DNA of 59,105 nt, from positions 1-59,105 of the forward strand of contig JAFWXL010000049.1 in assembly GCA_017545905.1 (NCBI GenBank), given 5' to 3'. Position 1 is the stretch's first letter, and each line of letters begins with the position of its first letter. This DNA is from Clostridia bacterium. Its GTDB lineage: Bacteria; Bacillota; Clostridia; Christensenellales; Aristaeellaceae. Below, piece by piece: positions 59,040 through 59,105 of the stretch. The translations under genes were made by a program, and so were the position numbers. Under the pieces are notes generated by a model. The model did no database searches. It had not been told where the DNA came from and saw only the letters and a list, made by a program, of their open reading frames with translations.

Positions 59040-59105
59040 TTATTCTTCAACGAACGTCGCATTGATCTGATCAATCAGTTCCTTGTGTAGCATCGTGCGT
59101 CGGCG
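59040..59105 (-). CDS. 3' end of a minus-strand gene
   Basis: On the minus strand the frame reads ...MLHKELIDQINATFVEE and stops with TAA, followed by two hairpins including a strong terminator. Only 21 codons are inside the window, so neither start nor identity can be given. Confidence 0.5.
   Translation of the reverse strand, partial: RRRTMLHKELIDQINATFVEE

Overview
The window is one contiguous stretch of a GC-rich chromosome (about 58-60% GC by eye) from a Firmicute, most likely an anaerobic gut or rumen Clostridia. The pointers are a T-box leader on alaS, a Gram-positive type LexA box, strong AGGAGG ribosome binding sites, sigma-A promoters with 17-bp spacers, a stand-alone BirA, an acetyl-type MetA, MazF, and cellobiose phosphorylase with a GH1 glucosidase. 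An order such as Christensenellales is only a guess. No rRNA, CRISPR array, transposase, integrase or plasmid origin is visible.

Layout. 1-1574: the end of a tRNA-Gln, tRNA-Glu and ugd. 1678-16558: a compact phage-derived cluster reading rightward, in the order small Cys-rich protein, ArpU-like regulator, small and large terminase, P22-type portal, scaffold-like protein, N4-gp56-type capsid, connector, beta-propeller-like tail hub, coiled-coil ejection-type protein, four fibre/adhesin genes, NlpC/P60-type endolysin and holin. It has no integrase, repressor, replication gene, tape measure or att repeat, and host genes flank it on both sides. Its promoter carries a LexA (SOS) operator at the start site. 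16559-20806: tRNA-Leu, aroD, a NahK-like kinase and an HTH protein. 20804-25214 (minus): a MoxR / DUF58 / transglutaminase operon. 25300-28761: a birA-acpS-nnr-mazF operon. 28809-34839: a YitT membrane protein, a BMP-type binding protein, a YcxB-like protein and a full TRAP transporter (dctPQM). 34907-40827: a uracil/xanthine permease, a PfkB kinase, and a minus-strand ABC transporter operon ending in metA. 40830-44155: a two-component system and a secreted protein. 44222-49529: a beta-glucoside module with a lacI-bglA operon divergent from cellobiose phosphorylase and matching operators at both promoters. 49603-55640: a flavoprotein, a nucleotidyltransferase, a SpoOB-type sensor kinase and a large secreted peptidoglycan-binding repeat protein. 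55673-57934: T-box controlled alaS, a short form. 57935-59105: a soluble histidine kinase and the 3' end of a minus-strand gene.

How the parts fit. The LexA-controlled phage cluster looks like a domesticated short-tailed particle, either a gene-transfer-agent-like or killer particle, and is the most interesting system here. The TRAP, ABC and BMP proteins, the permease, GH1 and GH94 suggest a scavenger of organic acids, nucleosides or nucleobases and cello-oligosaccharides. Two dispersed intergenic repeat families stand out. One is a hairpin element whose hairpin end always abuts a gene start or stop (seven copies, three bordering the phage head genes plus one after terL). The other is a roughly 95-bp module found directly downstream of terminators and itself ending in a terminator.
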